Shown: piece after piece, positions 60,293 through 64,000 of the stretch | How positions within the stretch are numbered: the first letter of the stretch is position 1 | Layout: each line of letters begins with the position of its first letter | Assembly (NCBI RefSeq): GCF_002224675.1 | Contig: NZ_NMPZ01000002.1 | Location: 62,001-126,000, forward strand | From: Segatella copri | GTDB taxonomy: Bacteria > Bacteroidota > Bacteroidia > Bacteroidales > Bacteroidaceae | Length of the DNA: 64,000 nucleotides | Direction of reading: 5' to 3' | Program-made: the position numbers and the translations under genes | Notes under the pieces: model-generated | What the model was told of the DNA's origin: nothing | Seen by the model: only the letters and a program-made list of their open reading frames with translations | Databases searched by the model: none

Positions 60293-61051
60293 TTATTGGT
60301 CAGGATTCTCCACGAATCCCTGATATTCCTTCACCAGTCCACTCATGATGGCATCATAGCTCTTGGTCATCTGGTTCTTGATATTCTCAGGACCCTTGCC
60401 AATCGGCTCAATCGGTTCATGGATAGTGAGCTTCAGCGGATGCCAGAATGCCCAGTAGATATCCTTCATGCGGGGCTTGACCTCGAAACTGCCATTGATG
60501 GTAAGCGGGCAAACCGGCAACTGCAATTCGTCGGCAAGCATGAAGGCACCTCGGCGGAACACGCCCATGTGACCGGTAAAGCTGCGGGCACCCTCCGGGA
60601 ATACCACCAGCGACATACCCTCCTTCAATACCTCGCGCGCCCTGTCATAGGAAGCACGGATCTTGGAAGGTCCACTCTTGTCGATAAAGATATGATGTGC
60701 ATACTCGCAAGCCAAACCTACCAGAGGAATCTTGCGGATGCCCTTCTTCATCATCCACTTGAAGTTACGTCCCAGGAAGCCGTAGATCAGGAAGATGTCG
60801 AAAGCACCCTGATGATTGGCTACAAACACATAACTCTGATTCTTCTTCAGATGTTCCCTACCCTCTACCTTCACCGGCAGGAGAAGGAGACGGATCCACA
60901 GGATAGACCACCACTTGCCGGGATAATATCCCCAGAAGTGGCCATTGCCCAGTCTGCAGCCTATCACGGTAACAAGACTGGTCAGGATGCTTGCCAGAAC
61001 AAGAATCGGCAAACATATCAAAAGCTGATATAATCGATATAAGTACTTCAT
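60293..61051 (-). CDS. plsC: 1-acyl-sn-glycerol-3-phosphate acyltransferase
   Basis: Membrane acyltransferase of 252 aa for phosphatidic acid synthesis. There is one N-terminal hydrophobic segment (LLICLPILVLASILTSLVTVI). Catalytic motif I is NHQGAFD (HxxxxD), the substrate motif is FPEGARS, and VCPLTINGSFEVKPR corresponds to motif IV. It lies between the metallophosphoesterase gene (44 bases) and the DPM1-like gene (20 bases) on the minus strand. Confidence 0.95.
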   Translation of the reverse strand: MKYLYRLYQLLICLPILVLASILTSLVTVIGCRLGNGHFWGYYPGKWWSILWIRLLLLPVKVEGREHLKKNQSYVFVANHQGAFDIFLIYGFLGRNFKWMMKKGIRKIPLVGLACEYAHHIFIDKSGPSKIRASYDRAREVLKEGMSLVVFPEGARSFTGHMGVFRRGAFMLADELQLPVCPLTINGSFEVKPRMKDIYWAFWHPLKLTIHEPIEPIGKGPENIKNQMTKSYDAIMSGLVKEYQGFVENPDQ

Positions 61052-61095
61052 AATCGCAATTTCATGAATTATTGGAAGATAGTAATTTGATCATC

Positions 61096-62328
61096 TTATT
61101 TTCGTTTCAATGTGATGACTACTATTTCAGGAGTTGCTCCGATGCGGATTGGAATGGTTCCTCCCAATCCAGCTGTGGTATAGAGCTGGCATCCCTCGCG
61201 CTCATAGAGTCCGTAATCGAAAGCCGAGAACATAGACGGGCGCAAGCCGAGAACAGAAACCTGTCCGCCATGGGTATGTCCGCTCAGGGTAAGCTGTGGA
61301 GCTACCAGCACGCTGTCCTTCGAACCATATTTCTCGTTGATACGTGAAGGCGTCATGTCTTTCCACATCTCCGGAATATGCTGGAGCATCAGCACAAACT
61401 GTCCTTTCTTTATACCGTAGAGTGCCTGTGCCACCTCTGCACGCGAAGGCTTCTTGAAGTTTTCGGTACCGGCTACATAGATGGAATCCTTTCCGCGATG
61501 CAGCACGAAGTGCTCATTCATCAGCAGATGCCATCCCATCTCCCGTTCCGTCTGCTGCACCTTTTCTTCTATCCTGCGGATTTCTGCCTCGTCATCCACA
61601 TTCATATAATAGGTGTAATCGTGATTGCCCAATACGCTCACCACGCCATCCTTCGCCTTCAGACCACTCAATGTCTTCTTGAAAGGAACCAGTTCCTCCG
61701 GTCTCACATTCTGCAGATCACCCGTAAAGCAGATCAGGTCGGGATGCTGGGCATTGATGCTATCTACATCCCGCTGAGGCATGTGTCTGCGCCATCCATA
61801 ATAGGAACCTACATGGATATCGCTGAAATGCACGATGCGGTAACCCTCAAACGCCTCAGGCAGATCGGGCACATAGACCGTGAGATGCTTCACCTGAAAC
61901 TGTCGTACCCCCATCGTAAAGCCATAGATGAAACTGAAGAAAGCCCATACGGCAAGGAAGATTCCTACCAGTTTTCCCCAGTTGCGTGCCCGATGCACAC
62001 TGCCTCTAAACCTGCCATCCCCTTTTTTTGCCTTGAAGCAGCGGGAGAGCTTCATACATTCCCATCCCACAAAACTGGTGAAGGCAAAGACAAACTGCGG
62101 AACAGCCAGCAGTGCCATCATGCCAAACCAGATGTCTATGAACACCGGATTGGCAGGCAGGAAGTCAGGCTCCAGGGTGAGATAGGCAGTGTATCCTATC
62201 ACGATGGCAGCAGGCAACCAATATAGTATCTTTCGTTTTCCCTTAGGAATATGCAGGTATTTCCGGTCTATCCAGAGATAGGGCAATACCGTGAGCACAA
62301 TCACGGGAATCAATAATCTAGCTATCAT
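61096..62328 (-). CDS. membrane-anchored metallophosphoesterase, second copy
   Basis: Protein of 410 aa with about four N-terminal hydrophobic segments (residues 1-140) and a calcineurin-like domain with the metal blocks HFSDIHVGSYYG, FTGDLQNV, LGNHDYTYYM, LMLQHIPEMW and LSGHTHGGQ. It is paralogous to the gene at 7113-8249, but here lies in a membrane-lipid context, just upstream of plsC, which hints at a lipid phosphate substrate. The actual substrate is unknown. Confidence 0.9.
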   Translation of the reverse strand: MIARLLIPVIVLTVLPYLWIDRKYLHIPKGKRKILYWLPAAIVIGYTAYLTLEPDFLPANPVFIDIWFGMMALLAVPQFVFAFTSFVGWECMKLSRCFKAKKGDGRFRGSVHRARNWGKLVGIFLAVWAFFSFIYGFTMGVRQFQVKHLTVYVPDLPEAFEGYRIVHFSDIHVGSYYGWRRHMPQRDVDSINAQHPDLICFTGDLQNVRPEELVPFKKTLSGLKAKDGVVSVLGNHDYTYYMNVDDEAEIRRIEEKVQQTEREMGWHLLMNEHFVLHRGKDSIYVAGTENFKKPSRAEVAQALYGIKKGQFVLMLQHIPEMWKDMTPSRINEKYGSKDSVLVAPQLTLSGHTHGGQVSVLGLRPSMFSAFDYGLYEREGCQLYTTAGLGGTIPIRIGATPEIVVITLKRK

Positions 62329-62390
62329 TGTTAAAAACTATCTTTTTTATCTTCTCGAACTTCTGATTACTAACATCATCTTCTCACCTT

Positions 62391-63221
62391 CTATTTCAGC
62401 AGGCTCGACTGCAGGAACCTTTTCATCAGTTCCACGGGAACGCCCCTGCGGCGGGCATAATCCCTCAGCTGGTCATCCCCGATCTTACCCAGTTCGAAAT
62501 ATCTAGCCATGGGATGAGCGAACATCAGTCCCGACACACTGGCATGGGGCGTCATCATTCCGCTTTCCGTGAGTCGGATGCCCACCTGCTTCATATCGAG
62601 AAGCTGGTCGATGAGGAAATTTGCACTCGTATCCGGCAGCGAAGGATAGCCGATGGCTGGTCGGATGCCCTGATACTCCTCCCTAAGCTGCTGTTCGATG
62701 GTAAGATGTTCATCGGGTGCATAGGCCCAATAAGTCTTTCTTACCTCTTCGTGCAGTTTCTCGGCAGTAGCCTCTGCCAGTCGGTCGCTCAGGGTCTGTG
62801 CCATCATGTTGAGATAATCATCGTGCCGGTAGGCATCCATGATTCCTCCATCTACCGTAGAACAGAACACCCCGATCTGGTCTTTCTCCCCGTGAGCCAG
62901 CGGACGGATGAAATCAGCCAGACAGAGATTCGGTGCGCCCGGAGCAGAAGGATGCTGCTGGCGGAGCATCGGAAAACGGAGCTGCTGATCCAGAAACAGG
63001 ATATCATCCCCATCGCTGTTGGCATCGAAGAGCTGGAAGATAGCCCGGCTATGAAACCTGTCCTCCCAGGAGGCAAGCATATCCAGTGCTTCCTGCTGCA
63101 TCTTCTCCTTGTCGCTGCGTGGCTTTCCGCTCAATCCCCAGGCATGATAGAAATAGAGCCAGTTGATATAGGGCACCAGCTCTGATATTCTGTATTGCCT
63201 AACGATTCTATCTTTTGTCAT
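62391..63221 (-). CDS. stand-alone methionine synthase (MetH) reactivation domain protein
   Basis: Protein of 276 aa that matches only the C-terminal activation domain of cobalamin-dependent methionine synthase. That domain binds S-adenosylmethionine to re-methylate cobalamin. Recognisable blocks are CLADFIRPL, DQIGVFCSTVDGG, DDYLNMMAQTLSDRLAEATAEKLHEEVRK, EEYQGIRPAIGYPSLPD, LTESGMMTPHASVSGLMFAHP and YFELGKIGDDQ. In MetH this is fused to the catalytic domains; here it is separate, so the main MetH would be encoded elsewhere. It overlaps the dihydroorotase stop by 14 bases, which indicates translational coupling. Confidence 0.9.
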   Translation of the reverse strand: MTKDRIVRQYRISELVPYINWLYFYHAWGLSGKPRSDKEKMQQEALDMLASWEDRFHSRAIFQLFDANSDGDDILFLDQQLRFPMLRQQHPSAPGAPNLCLADFIRPLAHGEKDQIGVFCSTVDGGIMDAYRHDDYLNMMAQTLSDRLAEATAEKLHEEVRKTYWAYAPDEHLTIEQQLREEYQGIRPAIGYPSLPDTSANFLIDQLLDMKQVGIRLTESGMMTPHASVSGLMFAHPMARYFELGKIGDDQLRDYARRRGVPVELMKRFLQSSLLK

Positions 63222-64000
63222 AAGTCAACTCCTCACCACGATAAGCAGCATCAAAGGCACCCTTGTTATAGACAAGGTGACCATTGCAGAAGGTCTGCTC
63301 CACCTGCCACTGATATTCATGTCCCTCCATCGGACTCCACTTGCACTTGCTCTGGATGACATCCTTTGTAACGGTCCATGGAGAATGAGGCTTCACGATG
63401 GCGATATCTGCCTGATAACCCTTGCGCAGGAAACCACGCTGGGCTACCTGGAAGAGCTGAGCCGGCTGATGCGCCATCAGCTCAACCATCCGTTCGATGG
63501 TAAGCACGCCTTCATCTACCAGTTCCAGCATGGAAACGAGCGAGAACTGCACCATCGGCATACCCGAAGCCGCCTTGGCACATCCCCCCTGCTTGTCCTT
63601 CCACTCGTGTGGAGCATGGTCGGTACCGATGGTGGCGATGGTTCCGTCGCTGAGCGCCTTGCGCAAGGCATCACGGTCTGCCAGGGTCTTGATGGCAGGA
63701 TTGCACTTGATGAGCGCCTTCTTCGTAGCATAGTCGGCATCCGAGAAGACGAGATGGGCTATCACCGCCTCTCCTGTAATCTGAGGAAGAGGGATGCCAT
63801 CTCCGGAATGCTCATTCGCCTTTTCATTCTGATGGGCGAAGAGCTCCAGCTCCCGGGCTGTCGTAACATGGGCGATATGCAGACGGGTACCAAACTCGCG
63901 GGCTAATTCCACTGCGAGTTTGCTGCTCTCATAGCATGCCTCTTCGCTGCGGATTTCCGGATGATGCTCCACGGCAGGATCCTCTCCGTACTTAGCCTTG
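63208..64000 (-). CDS. dihydroorotase (5' part outside the window)
   Basis: Third step of pyrimidine synthesis: cyclises carbamoyl-aspartate to dihydroorotate. The 264 codons present include EHHPEIRSEEACYESSKLAVELA, LHIAHVTTARELELF (metal His), KCNPAIKTLADRDALRKALSDG, and the catalytic IGTDHAPHEWKDKQGG (metal Asp). The frame runs on beyond 64000 (AKYGEDPAV before the first in-window Met-like codon), so the N-terminal HxH metal motif is not visible. It is upstream of, and overlaps, the MetH reactivation gene. Confidence 0.93.
   Translation of the reverse strand, partial: KAKYGEDPAVEHHPEIRSEEACYESSKLAVELAREFGTRLHIAHVTTARELELFAHQNEKANEHSGDGIPLPQITGEAVIAHLVFSDADYATKKALIKCNPAIKTLADRDALRKALSDGTIATIGTDHAPHEWKDKQGGCAKAASGMPMVQFSLVSMLELVDEGVLTIERMVELMAHQPAQLFQVAQRGFLRKGYQADIAIVKPHSPWTVTKDVIQSKCKWSPMEGHEYQWQVEQTFCNGHLVYNKGAFDAAYRGEELTYDKR

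Noticed and set aside
1..64000. tRNA, rRNA, prophage or complete insertion sequence
   Set aside because: No T-loop GGTTCGAnTCC-type signatures in the gaps, no transposase, integrase or phage structural gene was seen; only short non-coding repeats.

Overview
The window is a stretch of Bacteroidota chromosome, most likely from a gut or oral Prevotella/Segatella relative. The signs are: promoters of the TAnnTTTG type with an upstream TTTG about 19-20 bases away, instead of sigma70 boxes; few Shine-Dalgarno sequences; a NigD-like lipoprotein; DUF5606 and DUF6377 proteins; an OMP_b-brl_3 TonB-type protein; a PCMD protein; an AraC-type hybrid two-component regulator; and a T9SS-like C-terminal tail at the left edge. 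I saw no rRNA or tRNA gene and no CRISPR array.

Layout. 1-4.2 kb: glycan degradation (tail of a secreted protein, GH30, GH35). 4.4-9.3 kb: housekeeping and envelope genes (fhs, queH, a membrane metallophosphoesterase, a NigD-like lipoprotein). 9.3-18 kb: an accessory region, A+T-rich in places and full of repeats. It holds a solitary vsr; an operon of PLD-helicase-DUF3427, Nudix and HNH endonuclease; a Fic AMPylase; and an AAA ATPase with a nuclease-like tail. These are separated by palindromes, 22-bp tandem repeats and REP-like elements. 18-25 kb: a MATE exporter, the nusB-yajC-ybbR-coaE-DUF5606 operon, and the rplY-pth-hslR cluster. 25-31 kb: two outer-membrane proteins, aroB, menE. 31-40.5 kb: menC, a GNAT-nitrilase fusion, an EptA-like transferase, a surface-antigen barrel, a PCMD protein, and rfbB/rfbD for dTDP-rhamnose. 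41-48 kb: a DUF6377 regulator, SDR, histidine phosphatase, HdeD-like protein, udk, a UDG-family protein, an EEP phosphatase, and L31 type B. 48-56 kb: a lipoprotein, an unusual hybrid two-component regulator, a glutathione peroxidase, TrpB2, and several short promoter-terminator units without a reading frame. 56-64 kb: one minus-strand run of dihydroorotase (cut by the window edge), a stand-alone MetH reactivation domain, a metallophosphoesterase, plsC, a DPM1-like glycosyltransferase and mfd.

Most worth a second look: (1) the PLD-helicase/Nudix/HNH operon as a candidate phage-defence system, with solitary vsr, fic and ATPase genes beside it; (2) the hybrid two-component regulator at 49-53 kb, which has kept its sensor, H-box histidine, receiver and AraC domains but has no HATPase domain and has Lys instead of Glu after the phospho-acceptor His; (3) candidate small RNAs at 53.36-53.47 kb, 40.66-40.92 kb and 55.93-56.04 kb, and a hairpin leader before queH; (4) a 24-bp duplication of the fic 3' end on the far side of the ATPase gene, which looks like the scar of a lost second fic gene.

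All functional calls come from reading the sequence and recalling family features. No database search was run.
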